Part shown: one piece after another, positions 1 to 7,843 of the stretch | Layout: every line of letters begins with the position of its first letter | Position numbering within the stretch: the first letter of the stretch is position 1 | Origin: Candidatus Uhrbacteria bacterium RIFOXYC2_FULL_47_19 | GTDB taxonomy: Bacteria; Patescibacteriota; Patescibacteriia; SG8-24 | Length of the DNA: 36,737 bases | Assembly: GCA_001791745.1 (NCBI GenBank) | Contig: MGFG01000019.1 | Span: 1 to 36,737 of the forward strand | Direction: 5' to 3' | Position numbers and translations under genes: made by a program | Notes under the pieces: generated by a model | Database searches by the model: none | Seen by the model: only the letters and a program-made list of their open reading frames with translations | Told to the model about the DNA's origin: nothing

Positions 1-92
1 GTGGTATCCGGGACCCAGGAGCAGAAAGATTGGGATTAGCTTCTGGATCCCGGATAGACCTCGCCTTGCTCGGTCTTCCGGGATGACAGATT
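1..92. repeat. Partial palindromic intergenic repeat (GGATCCCGGA family)
   Basis: This is the right-hand part of the repeat that recurs at about 20.68-21.28 kb and 28.13-28.48 kb. It carries the same blocks: TATCCGGGACCCAGGAG, then TTCTGGATCCCGGATAGACC, then CTTCCGGGATGACA. The inverted CCGGGA/TCCCGG cores would let single strands fold into a hairpin. The left end is cut by the window edge. Confidence 0.8.
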
Positions 93-126
93 GAGAAAAA
101 AAACGAGAATTGACAAATAGAGGAGG

Positions 127-483
127 ATGACGGCAAAGGCTAAAAGTCAAGATTTGACCCCAACAAACACAGAAAAACTCGAATCGTGTCTCAGTACGAT
201 CATGCAATCATTCGATTCAATACCGCTGAATCCATCACTTGAGGAAAAAGCTGCTGCACTGTTCTATCTCTTGATCAAAAACCACCCATTTCAGAACGGT
301 AACAAGCGTGTCGCTGTAACCACTCTATTGGTATTTCTTAGTTTAAACGAAAAATGGATGACATTAGACATGCGTCGTTTATATAATTTTGCTGTCTGGG
401 TTGCGGAAAGCGATCCTTCTTTAAACGAAGAGACAATCGCAGCTACAGTTGCTTTCGTTGGGAAACATCAGACCGAACTCTAA
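127..483 (+). CDS. Doc/Fic-family protein, probably N-terminally truncated
   Basis: This 118-residue protein carries the Doc-type Fic motif HPFQNGNKR near residues 53-61, inside a helical domain. Canonical Fic enzymes AMPylate with HPFx(D/E)GNGR. Doc-type variants ending in NKR are known to phosphorylate EF-Tu as toxins. The usual N-terminal segment before the first Fic helices is absent. An in-frame TAG at 118-120 blocks extension, and the GAGG immediately before ATG 127 is too close to work well as a binding site; ATG 202 is an alternative start. Codons 6-12 are encoded by a copy of the 21-bp repeat tail (141-161) also found near 1.28, 21.26 and 28.46 kb, so a repeat seems to have replaced the original 5' end. 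No antitoxin gene is visible. It is probably a remnant, though a short active toxin cannot be excluded. Confidence 0.65.
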   Translation: MTAKAKSQDLTPTNTEKLESCLSTIMQSFDSIPLNPSLEEKAAALFYLLIKNHPFQNGNKRVAVTTLLVFLSLNEKWMTLDMRRLYNFAVWVAESDPSLNEETIAATVAFVGKHQTEL

Positions 484-516
484 TAAGAAGCCAACCTAAT
501 TTCAAATGGTCGTATC

Positions 517-543
517 AAAAAACTGCCATTGGCAGTTTTTTAA
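517..543 (+). terminator. Intrinsic terminator after the Doc/Fic gene
   Basis: A6-CTGCC-ATT-GGCAG-T6 hairpin. The A and T runs make it usable in both directions, so it may also serve the convergent gene ending at 570. Confidence 0.8.
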
Positions 544-569
544 TTAATGTCTCTCTGATCAGAGTTAAA

Positions 570-1226
570 CTACTCCCCGTCCGCATCCCCCACCATTAGT
601 TCATAACCGGTTCCTTCGATAATCAGACGAAGTAACTTAGTGGCATCGTCGCGCGCATCCTCGAACAATTGTGAATCCTGTCGGACCGACTCCTTAGCCG
701 CAGCAATCAACTGCTCGAGTGCTCGATTGTGATCCTCGTTGGGATCATTGTCGAGCACGTACCTGAGCACACCCTGTTGTGACTCGACCTCAATGTCACC
801 ATGCTGGCTAGCATTCAGAATGTCGGCCGGCGGCACGTCGACCCGCACCGTCTTAGCTTCTTGATCGACCACAATATCCTTTTCCGTCAGTTGAGACATG
901 TCGACACCTACATCAACCCGAATCACACCATCGGCCTTAACGGTCTGCCCCCAAAAAAAGTTGGACCACTTCGATCCGGTATCAACCACAATCTCCGATT
1001 TCTGATCGATATAAATTGATTTGGTGACTACGAAATATTGATCGGAAATGCGCTCCAGGATGGCCAGCGAGGTGATGGCTATCTGTTCCTCTTGAACCGG
1101 CTTAGAGAAATCCAATTTAACGACGGCGACCAGTGCGGCGGTGGCTAGCAGCACGAAGCCAAAAAGCAGTAAGGTTTTCCTGAATCCGGACATAGACGAA
1201 ATTCTATTAAGTAAATCTGTCCTCAT
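570..1226 (-). CDS. DUF4230 family membrane-anchored protein
   Basis: This protein has about 218 residues, with one hydrophobic segment near its N-terminus (FRKTLLLFGFVLLATAALVAVV) and an extracytoplasmic domain resembling DUF4230. The resemblance rests on a strand-rich part around FFWGQTVKADGVIRVDVGVD, then KTVRVDVPPADIL, then a helical C-terminus. The function of DUF4230 is unknown. I chose ATG 1226 because GGTGGAG lies 9 nt upstream; a TTG at 1253 would add nine residues. It is divergent from the mscS gene and may share the roughly 150-bp spacer for regulation. Confidence 0.65.
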   Translation of the reverse strand: MRTDLLNRISSMSGFRKTLLLFGFVLLATAALVAVVKLDFSKPVQEEQIAITSLAILERISDQYFVVTKSIYIDQKSEIVVDTGSKWSNFFWGQTVKADGVIRVDVGVDMSQLTEKDIVVDQEAKTVRVDVPPADILNASQHGDIEVESQQGVLRYVLDNDPNEDHNRALEQLIAAAKESVRQDSQLFEDARDDATKLLRLIIEGTGYELMVGDADGE

Positions 1227-1280
1227 TCTGTCTGACTCCACCCGGTCCGGCAAGTGAGAGCGGTAGAATTAAGAAGGATA

Positions 1281-1300
1281 GAAAATCAAAATCTGACCCC
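1281..1300. repeat. Copy of the 20-21 bp repeat tail (AATCAAAATCTGACCCC)
   Basis: A near match to the tail that ends the palindromic repeats at 21262-21282 and 28457-28476, and to 141-161 in the Doc/Fic gene. Here it stands alone between the divergent DUF4230 and mscS genes. Confidence 0.6.
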
Positions 1301-1316
1301 CTACCACCCTGCAATG

Positions 1317-1345
1317 TTGCCCCGCAGTCCAATCATCCGTATTAT
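1317..1345 (+). promoter_or_regulatory. Putative promoter of the mscS gene
   Basis: TTGCCC, 17-nt spacer, TATTAT. Transcription would start about 25 nt before ATG 1375. Confidence 0.45.
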
Positions 1346-1374
1346 AACCGCGTTATCATCTAATCTCTGACCAT

Positions 1375-2445
1375 ATGCTGACCATTCTAGAAAACATGCG
1401 CCTAATGGTGATCGGTCATAACACTGCCTACGATTATCTCCTAGCGGTTGGTATCTTCCTCGGAGTCATCGTCGGACTAAAATTAATTCAGACTTTAGTA
1501 CTAATTCACCTTCGACGACTGGCCAAAAAAACCAAGATTCAGGTTGATGATGCGATCATTGAGGTCTTTGAACGTATCAAGCCACCGTTCTATGTATTAT
1601 TCGCACTCTATCTGGCCACTCGTACTCTGACACTACCGCCGATTATAGAAACGGTCGTCGGGTTAGCGTTCGGTATCGTGTTGGCGGTTGAAATCGCCAT
1701 TGCCATCGGCCGACTAATCGACCGATTACTCGAAATTCGAGTGAAAGAGACCGACGGCTCCGAGAACGACAAAGCACAGCTTTCCTCTGTACTCCAAACG
1801 ATCGGCCGCATTGCCAAAGCGCTAGTCTGGATTGTGGCTGCGCTCATGCTGCTAGCCAACCTGGGCGTCAATGTCACTTCACTGGTGGCTAGTCTGGGTA
1901 TTGGCGGCATCGCCATCGCCCTCGCACTCCAAAACGTTCTCGGTGATTTGTTCAGTTCAGTCTCAATTCTGATCGACAAACCGTTCGTGGTTGGTGACCT
2001 AATCATGATTGGCGAGCATAGTGGCAAGATCGAACGTATCGGCCTCAAGAGTACACGACTCCGAACCCCACTCGGTGAGGAGTTGATCATCTCAAACCGT
2101 GAATTAACCAACGTTCGTGTCCAAAACTTTGGTCGTCTCCAGCGCCGCCGGGCCTTGTTCACGTTAGGTGTCACTTACAACACTTCATCAGAAAAACTTC
2201 GTCGGATTCCGGAGATGATGCGTAAAATTATCGCTGCTGAAACGACCGCTGAATATGATCGTTGCCATTTTGTCCGCTACAACGATTCGAGTCTGGACTT
2301 CGAAATCGCTTTCTATGCGAACACCTCTGACTACAACGAATATCTCGATCTACTCCAAAACGTGAACCTCGCTGTCTACGACGTGTTCGCTGCTGAAGGA
2401 ATAAAATTCGCCTTCCCGACCAGGACGGTCGTCATGGAGAAGTAG
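1375..2445 (+). CDS. MscS-family mechanosensitive channel
   Basis: This 356-residue membrane protein would release solutes during hypo-osmotic shock. About four or five hydrophobic helices come first. The pore-lining TM3-like helix follows, with alternating glycine and alanine (SLGIGGIAIALALQNVLGDL, about residues 174-193). Next is the beta domain (FVVGDLIMIGEHSGKIERIGLKSTRLRT) and the alpha/beta C-terminal domain. The length sits between E. coli MscS (286) and larger paralogs. It is monocistronic, with its own terminator. There is no clear binding site before ATG 1375; Met9 is an alternative start. Confidence 0.9.
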   Translation: MLTILENMRLMVIGHNTAYDYLLAVGIFLGVIVGLKLIQTLVLIHLRRLAKKTKIQVDDAIIEVFERIKPPFYVLFALYLATRTLTLPPIIETVVGLAFGIVLAVEIAIAIGRLIDRLLEIRVKETDGSENDKAQLSSVLQTIGRIAKALVWIVAALMLLANLGVNVTSLVASLGIGGIAIALALQNVLGDLFSSVSILIDKPFVVGDLIMIGEHSGKIERIGLKSTRLRTPLGEELIISNRELTNVRVQNFGRLQRRRALFTLGVTYNTSSEKLRRIPEMMRKIIAAETTAEYDRCHFVRYNDSSLDFEIAFYANTSDYNEYLDLLQNVNLAVYDVFAAEGIKFAFPTRTVVMEK

Positions 2446-2461
2446 CTGGGCTCGCCCGACG

Positions 2462-2491
2462 AATCCCCGGATCTCGTCCGGGGATTTTGTT
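2462..2491 (+). terminator. Intrinsic terminator of mscS
   Basis: A 10-bp perfect stem AATCCCCGGA/TCCGGGGATT with a 5-nt loop, followed by TTGTTT. Confidence 0.8.
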
Positions 2492-2494
2492 TCG

Positions 2495-2866
2495 CTAAAA
2501 GAGTAAATGAGCGATCGGCGAAACATAAGAAATAACGCCAACCTCATCAAGAGCGACCATATAGCTACCAATTCTATGGGAAAACGTCTCTCCGCTATCT
2601 TCGTCCTCAACTCGCACAATCGAACCAATGACCACCTCCTCGCCACCTAGCTCTGGCTTCGGCAGCACCTCCGCCTGACTCATGACCTCAGCTAGCTTCT
2701 CTAACTGCCGACCATACATCATAATCTGACGCTAACCATCTTCAAAACCAAAATTATCATGCCAGGTCTCAGAACTCTGGTCAGTACTATCAGCTGCGTC
2801 GCGAAAGGCTTCCTGAATTTTTTCTTTCAGATTGGCAATCTGTGCGACTAGACGGTTATAATCTTC
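2495..2866 (-). pseudogene. Decayed GreA/GreB-like transcription factor gene
   Basis: One minus-strand frame reads through a Gre-like coiled-coil part (NRLVAQIANLKEKIQEAFRD), then ETWHDNFGFEDG, a TAG stop at 2732-2734, and then the C-terminal Gre domain with VVIGSIVRVEDEDSGE and ending ISYVSPIAHLLF. A second TAG (2867-2869) sits directly before the first preserved codon, so there is no start. Gre factors rescue backtracked RNA polymerase through acidic residues at the coiled-coil tip. The 75-codon piece starting at ATG 2722 could still be expressed but would lack the coiled coil. TAG clearly ends other genes here, including mscS, so recoding is unlikely. Confidence 0.65.
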
Positions 2867-2869
2867 CTA

Positions 2870-3268
2870 AAAAAATAATAAGACATAGATCTTAACAGCC
2901 GATAATGTCATTAAACTCAAAACGCGAAATATCTTATAAAGGCTGAAGGTTGGTGTCAATCGTACGCACTACAATCAATGACCAAACATATTATGATATG
3001 CAAAATCCGGCTCGCGCCGGACTCTGTCTTTTGGGGTCTCGAAGTTCGTATCGGCTATAACTGCGTTACTGAATCCTAAATCGAATCTTCCGGACCTGTG
3101 CTTTCCGTATGTGTTATCTTCCCCAAATCAATTGATCAATTGCACAAGACCTGAACTATAGCACCGAACCGCCAAAAGGTCAAGCGTTGGGGACTGTTTT
3201 GGAGGCAGAAGGCGCATTCTTAGCCAAGAAACCAACAAAAGACGGAGCCTGAACCATGGGCTGAAACC
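2870..3268. other. Intergenic stretch without recognisable gene
   Basis: About 400 bases. I see no convincing reading frame. A small CCGGC-TCGC-GCCGG hairpin lies near 3007-3020 but lacks an adjacent T-run. Confidence 0.5.
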
Positions 3269-3297
3269 AAAAACCGCCTCCGGTAAGAGACGGCTTT
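3269..3297 (-). terminator. Intrinsic terminator of the DEAD-box helicase gene
   Basis: On the minus strand GCCGTCTC-TTACCG-GAGGCGG is followed by TTTTTGG, just after the stop codon. Confidence 0.75.
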
Positions 3298-3308
3298 CTT
3301 TCTGATTA

Positions 3309-4613
3309 CTAGAACCGACGGCGGGGCGGGCCTCGACGGCCAGCTGACTGCGCCGAAGGTCCGGCTACTGACGGACGCGGTCGGCGACTGGCCGATGGTC
3401 CTCCAGCCGAACGACCACGATTCGGACGACGTCGGTTATTGGACGACTGACTCAAAGATTTGATCGAAACGCTCGGTTCAAACGGCAGATTAAGCATGGA
3501 TAACCGCTTCTGAATCAATAACTCAATGTCAGTAACTATCTGACCTTGATTCGGCTCAGCAAAAGAAATCGATTTACCAGTCCGCTCAGCTCGTCCAGTC
3601 CGACCAATACGATGCACATAATCCTCGGCTTGCTCCGGTAGATCAAAATTAATGACCATCGAAATACCAGTGACATCAATACCACGAGCTGCAATGTCGG
3701 TTGCTACCAACACTCGGAATTTACCATTCTTAAATCCACCGAGTGCGGCGCGGCGCTGGGCCAATGTCCGATTACTGTGAATCTCAGCCGCCTTTTCGTT
3801 ATCGCGACATAACTCATGCGTAATACGCTTAGCGCCATACTTAGTGCGAGAAAAAACCAGTACTGTTCCCCGCTCCTCCTTAAGAAGATGGCGAAGCAAA
3901 CGTAACTTATCCTGCTTAGGAACTACACAAAGTTGCTGTTCAACTAGTTCGGACGAAGAACCAGAACGAGCTACCTCGATTCGCTCCGGGTCACGCATAT
4001 ACTGCTGAGCTAGACGGGCGATTTCGTCTGGCATAGTGGCCGAAAAAAGCATGGTCTGACGTTCGGTTGGTACAGTCTGCATGATCTTTCTGATCTGCGG
4101 AGCAAAACCCATGTCGAACATACGGTCAGCCTCATCCAACACAACAACACTTACTCCATCAAGCGAGGCGGTTTTGCGCTGCAGGTGATCAATGAGTCGA
4201 CCAGGTGTAACTACAATAACATGCGGCTTCCGTCTCAACTCTTCAATCTGACGACCCATCGATGCTCCGCCGATCAGCACTGACGTACGCAATCCAAACC
4301 GCTTGGCAATCTTAATTAATTCCTCTTCAACTTGAAGTGCCAACTCACGGGTCGGTAACACCACCAATCCTTGACCTCCCTCATGCGCAATACGCTGCAA
4401 CATGGGAATAGAAAAAGCCATGGTCTTACCAGTACCAGTCTGAGCAATACCCACGATATCCCGACCTTGAATACAAATCGGAATAGCCTTGGATTGAATT
4501 GGTGTTGGATTCTTAAAACCGGAACCCAATAAAGCGGCTAATAACTTGGGGGCAATTCCTAACCCGTCAAACCCAACGGTCCCCTCTTCGCTGTTCTGTT
4601 CTTTATTGTTCAT
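3309..4613 (-). CDS. DEAD-box ATP-dependent RNA helicase (RhlE-like)
   Basis: This 434-residue RNA helicase probably unwinds rRNA or mRNA structure. The motifs run in order: Q motif (GFKNPTPIQ, 32-40), Walker A AQTGTGKT (57-64), PTREL, TPGRL, DEAD (160-163), SAT (191-193), then ARGID and HRIGRTGR in the second RecA domain. The last 50 residues are basic and rich in Arg, Gly, Pro and Ser, an RNA-binding tail typical of RhlE and cold-shock helicases. The gene is transcribed alone, with a putative promoter at 4759-4787 and a leader of about 139 nt that ends in a terminator-like hairpin directly before ATG 4613. There is no clear Shine-Dalgarno sequence, so the leader hairpin may govern expression. 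Confidence 0.92.
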   Translation of the reverse strand: MNNKEQNSEEGTVGFDGLGIAPKLLAALLGSGFKNPTPIQSKAIPICIQGRDIVGIAQTGTGKTMAFSIPMLQRIAHEGGQGLVVLPTRELALQVEEELIKIAKRFGLRTSVLIGGASMGRQIEELRRKPHVIVVTPGRLIDHLQRKTASLDGVSVVVLDEADRMFDMGFAPQIRKIMQTVPTERQTMLFSATMPDEIARLAQQYMRDPERIEVARSGSSSELVEQQLCVVPKQDKLRLLRHLLKEERGTVLVFSRTKYGAKRITHELCRDNEKAAEIHSNRTLAQRRAALGGFKNGKFRVLVATDIAARGIDVTGISMVINFDLPEQAEDYVHRIGRTGRAERTGKSISFAEPNQGQIVTDIELLIQKRLSMLNLPFEPSVSIKSLSQSSNNRRRPNRGRSAGGPSASRRPRPSVAGPSAQSAGRRGPPRRRF

Positions 4614-4617
4614 ACTT

Positions 4618-4653
4618 AAAAACGTGACCCGATATCTGCAGAGTCACGTTTTT
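4618..4653 (-). promoter_or_regulatory. Attenuator-like hairpin in the helicase leader
   Basis: A perfect 11-bp inverted repeat AAAAACGTGAC/GTCACGTTTTT with a 14-nt loop. In the minus-strand transcript the T5 run ends 4 nt before the start codon. It lies downstream of the likely promoter, so it can terminate transcription or hide the ribosome site. Confidence 0.6.
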
Positions 4654-4758
4654 GGACTGTCTAGGAAGATCCTTGTTAGGTCCAGTCGTACGAATCTCTG
4701 AGCTCGAGTCCATCACCGCTTGATTAGCTTTTTTGCGATGACGCTCTGACAAGTGCCA

Positions 4759-4787
4759 ATTAAATCACAAAACAGCAAAAGTGTCAA
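4759..4787 (-). promoter_or_regulatory. Promoter of the helicase gene
   Basis: Minus-strand TTGACA, 17-nt spacer, TTTAAT. The transcript would begin near 4752, giving a long untranslated leader. Confidence 0.65.
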
Positions 4788-4820
4788 CCTGTTCCTGCCT
4801 AAAATTAGGCAATCTAAGGC

Positions 4821-4844
4821 AAAAAAGACGCCCAAGCGGACGTC
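4821..4844 (-). terminator. Intrinsic terminator of the hypothetical gene ending at 4843
   Basis: Minus-strand GACGTCC-GCTT-GGGCGTC followed by TTTTTT. It overlaps the stop codon. Confidence 0.8.
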
Positions 4845-5235
4845 AGAAGACTCGATTGCCGTTTGTTGATGGAAGCGGAAGGGTTAAGAGTTCCGCCTGT
4901 TCACCTCGAAACGAGAGTACCAAGAATGATCCGGCCCGATGCAAAACATCAACCTTTGAGTCCAGATGCGGATTAGCATCAAGCAACTGCTGACGAAACC
5001 AGTCAGGGCAGATTCCAACTAGAACAGGAAACCTTGTTTCGTTGTACCGCGACCAATCATGATCTGGATATAACAGAGCAGTGTAGTCTTTAGCCTGCCT
5101 ACTAGTTTGGGGATCCAGCACCAGACCCAACAGTCTACGGGACTGACAACCCGATTCGAGCGCCAGGGTCGCTTCGATCAAGAGCTGTCGCCAGATGCCA
5201 TCATCTCTCCTTAACTCGATTACACTTTCGGACAT
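4843..5235 (-). CDS. Hypothetical protein, 130 aa
   Basis: I do not recognise this family. The protein is soluble, with no signal peptide or membrane segment, and contains aromatic-rich parts such as DWSRYNETRFPVLVGICPDW. Support for it being a gene comes from a GGAGGAG binding site about 8 nt before ATG 5235 and a dedicated terminator at its end. It is transcribed alone, between the helicase and the kinase operon. Confidence 0.7.
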   Translation of the reverse strand: MSESVIELRRDDGIWRQLLIEATLALESGCQSRRLLGLVLDPQTSRQAKDYTALLYPDHDWSRYNETRFPVLVGICPDWFRQQLLDANPHLDSKVDVLHRAGSFLVLSFRGEQAELLTLPLPSTNGNRVF

Positions 5236-5317
5236 CTATCGACTCCTCCATCAAGAAACAAGATTACCAAAAATCCGGCGCCAGATGAAATTAGACACCG
5301 GATTCAAAAACTTTTTC

Positions 5318-5536
5318 TTAGAAGTACAACGATAGTCCCAACGATCCGTGAAGTAAGACTAATGCCACTGTTAGGTAGGCCAAACGTACATGAGTCTGGT
5401 ACGACATTAATCGTTTGCCTTTCCAGGTAAGCTTAGACGCAACAGCAGTCAATAATAGGAATAATAAACTTACAATACCGCCGTACATAATTAGCGGTTT
5501 GCCGAAGATAGAAAAATAAGCGATATCAATCAGCAT
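5318..5536 (-). CDS. Small two-helix membrane protein with a His-X13-His helix
   Basis: This 72-residue protein has two hydrophobic helices, about residues 15-34 and 50-71. His49 and His63 are 14 residues apart along the second helix, the spacing of haem-binding histidines in cytochrome-b-like helices. Its start lies 5 nt after the stop of the cytochrome-b5-like lipoprotein gene, so the two are very likely co-transcribed. By inference it could be the membrane partner that exchanges electrons with that haem protein. No family was recognised, and haem binding is not shown. Confidence 0.7.
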   Translation of the reverse strand: MLIDIAYFSIFGKPLIMYGGIVSLLFLLLTAVASKLTWKGKRLMSYQTHVRLAYLTVALVLLHGSLGLSLYF

Positions 5537-5541
5537 AAAAA

Positions 5542-5919
5542 TTATTTCAATGCTCCGATCAAATAGTTAGCTAGATCAGCATTGGCTCGTGACGAGTGTG
5601 GTGGACCGGATTCACCGCGATCTTTAGTAGCAAAAAGTTGTGAAGCCTCCTTGCCACAACCAGCCAGCATCGCTTGACCTCCCAGATGTCCGGCAATAGC
5701 CCCGGTCACATCATAAACTAAACCATTGATAGCCATCCAACAATCTCCAATAGAAGCGTGTAGAGCCAGATCGTCGAGAGTATAAATCTGTTCTGGAGTT
5801 GTAACTGACGTAGGTGTGTTTACTGTGCTGTTCTGTGTCTGTCTAGAACAGCCAGCACCGGTCAGTAGTAATGCGGCAAAGGCCAATACCACAAGCGAAA
5901 TCATCCTAGTCTTTCTCAT
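5542..5919 (-). CDS. Cytochrome-b5-like haem-binding lipoprotein
   Basis: This 125-residue protein has an N-terminal lipoprotein signal peptide (charged MRKTR, hydrophobic core, TGAGC with Cys24). A short Ser/Thr linker leads to a cytochrome b5-type domain. Visible family features are CWMAINGLVYDVT (60-72), the first axial histidine in HLGG (His78, normally HPGG), and the second axial histidine in PPHSSR (His108), followed by LANYLIGAL. It would be a haem protein tethered to the outer face of the membrane. It lies 13 nt after the histidine kinase gene and 5 nt before the His-X13-His membrane protein, so all three probably form one operon. Confidence 0.85.
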   Translation of the reverse strand: MRKTRMISLVVLAFAALLLTGAGCSRQTQNSTVNTPTSVTTPEQIYTLDDLALHASIGDCWMAINGLVYDVTGAIAGHLGGQAMLAGCGKEASQLFATKDRGESGPPHSSRANADLANYLIGALK

Positions 5920-5932
5920 AACGAGAGGTGTA

Positions 5933-7537
5933 TTAAGTTTCTAGCGGTAAAACAAGGCCAAAAGTTGAACCACTATCACGTCCATTTGATTCGACAATCA
6001 TTCTTCCGTTATGAGCGTCAACAATCTGCTTGGCGATGAATACACCCAATCCCTCACCACGTGACTCCAACTTAACCGCTGACATACCACTCTTAAAGAT
6101 ACGTAGAATGGACTTAATTTCCTCGTCGGTCATGCCGATTCCGGTGTCCGTGACTCGAATCTCGACGGTACTACCAACAACAGAAGCAGTGACAACTATT
6201 TCTCCATGCTCGGTGTACTTAATAGCGTTGTCGACCAAATTCATAAGGGCATGGTAAATGGCCCCGGAGTCACATGATACCAGTGGTAAATTAGATGGCA
6301 CAACAGTTTTAAAGGTTAGACCTTTTCGCTGAATCAAAGGATCTACCTCAGCAGCTAAACGTACAATCACAGAACCGAGACCTGTGTCCGATTTATAAAT
6401 TTTGAGTTCGCCAGTCTCGATCCGTCCAACATCCAAAAAGGTCTTACTGGTACCCATCAACCGATCTAGAGTCTCAATGTTCGACTGTAATACCTCTCGC
6501 ATACGCTCCGGCAGCTTACCAAACTCGCCCTTGAGTGCTAACTCAGTGTAACTATGCAGTGAAGTCAGTGGTGAATGCAGTTGATCGGCCACGAGCGAAA
6601 CGAACTTAGTTTTGAGACGATCAGCCTCGACTAACTTACGATTCATGACAATGACCTGCTCCTGCATTACTTCATTACGTCGCTGCTGTCTAATTTCACG
6701 TACAAAAATTCTAGTAGTCATCGCTCCGTACGAAAGAAGGAAAAAGAGAACTGCTAATCGAGAACCGAAATCAAAAATGGTTTCCGACGAAACGACCATG
6801 TCAGAAATGAAGACGAAAAGTGCGATCAAAATCAGAACCTCAACACCAACCAATCTCAAATCCACCAGCAACCTTCGCTGAACAACGAAGGGCATAATAA
6901 TCAGTACACCACCGACTAATGACACGATAGTGAATAGAAAATTAAAATCACGACCTAAATAAGAACTAAAAATTACACCAGACACTGCATAAAAAACGAA
7001 CACTGCACCAGCAATGACTGAAAGCAACTCCTTGGAGCCCATTCTATGTTTGGCTCGCGCAGCATAGATCATCACAGCCAATGATGCAGCCACAAACAAT
7101 ACGAAATGTAGTGCCAACAATTTCAGACCGGTTCCTTGTAGTGAAAAGCTGTGGCCACTTTCCCTAACCAGCATATCGGAAAAGAAAACAAACCAACCGA
7201 TAACCAAGTTAGGCAACAACGCAATCAGCCAAACCAATCGAGGTAACTTTCGATCAAATAGATAGGTCAGACCAAAAAGATAAAAGAAACCCGGTACTAG
7301 AGGGCCTACAAAACACAGCAGCTGAATCCAGAATAACGTCTGTCCAACCAAAGTCGGTAGTCGCCAGAAAGCCAAAGCCATCAACCACAACGCCGCCGAA
7401 ACCATAATGCCAGAAAAAGCCAAGTGACGATGATTTTGCTGACCACTAAAACTAATCCAGGTTCCCAAACCCATCAACAACAAAACTACAATCAGTGATG
7501 TATAGGCCATCATCTGCTGTAATAAAATTGAGTTCAT
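5933..7537 (-). CDS. Membrane sensor histidine kinase with 7TM N-terminal region
   Basis: A 534-residue kinase. The first 280 residues hold about seven to nine hydrophobic helices, like the 7TM sensor region of many kinases. A HisKA domain follows, with phospho-acceptor His321 in DQLHSPLTSLHSY. The HATPase domain has an N box NLVDNAIKYT (434-442), G1 DTGIGM (464-469) and G2 GEGLG (494-498). All catalytic motifs look intact. There is no response regulator gene in the window, so the kinase is an orphan here. It leads an apparent operon with the b5-like lipoprotein and the small membrane protein, which suggests sensing of, or control over, a haem or redox process (inference). No strong binding site precedes ATG 7537. 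Confidence 0.9.
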   Translation of the reverse strand: MNSILLQQMMAYTSLIVVLLLMGLGTWISFSGQQNHRHLAFSGIMVSAALWLMALAFWRLPTLVGQTLFWIQLLCFVGPLVPGFFYLFGLTYLFDRKLPRLVWLIALLPNLVIGWFVFFSDMLVRESGHSFSLQGTGLKLLALHFVLFVAASLAVMIYAARAKHRMGSKELLSVIAGAVFVFYAVSGVIFSSYLGRDFNFLFTIVSLVGGVLIIMPFVVQRRLLVDLRLVGVEVLILIALFVFISDMVVSSETIFDFGSRLAVLFFLLSYGAMTTRIFVREIRQQRRNEVMQEQVIVMNRKLVEADRLKTKFVSLVADQLHSPLTSLHSYTELALKGEFGKLPERMREVLQSNIETLDRLMGTSKTFLDVGRIETGELKIYKSDTGLGSVIVRLAAEVDPLIQRKGLTFKTVVPSNLPLVSCDSGAIYHALMNLVDNAIKYTEHGEIVVTASVVGSTVEIRVTDTGIGMTDEEIKSILRIFKSGMSAVKLESRGEGLGVFIAKQIVDAHNGRMIVESNGRDSGSTFGLVLPLET

Positions 7538-7843
7538 AGTTAATCAGTTATCCAACTTGATTGATGCACGAATTTCATTTTCTGACAGACTACTTTAACT
7601 GTAATACAAAATTATGATACCACAGCTACAACACTCGAACATCGGACTAATCCAGAAACAATGCGACACTAACTCGAACAGACTCGCTTATGGTGAATCT
7701 ATACTCTTAAGTAAAACCGCCGACGGTAATCTTTATAATGCGCACCAATCCAGCGTCGGAATACTCTAACAGTATGGATACTGAAAATTCCTGCGACTAA
7801 ATTCTAAAACGAATTAAAAACGACTTTCCATTGACCGTTCGAC
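7538..7843. other. Intergenic stretch between the kinase and the large repeat protein
   Basis: About 300 A+T-rich bases upstream of the kinase and downstream of the large gene. No convincing gene or strong terminator is visible; the kinase promoter should lie here. Confidence 0.4.

Noticed and set aside
801-1019. 72-codon plus-strand frame inside the DUF4230 gene
   Set aside because: Antisense to a supported gene and without a binding site.
2732-2734. TAG as a recoded sense codon in the Gre-like frame
   Set aside because: TAG ends mscS and other intact genes in the window, so nonsense decay is simpler.
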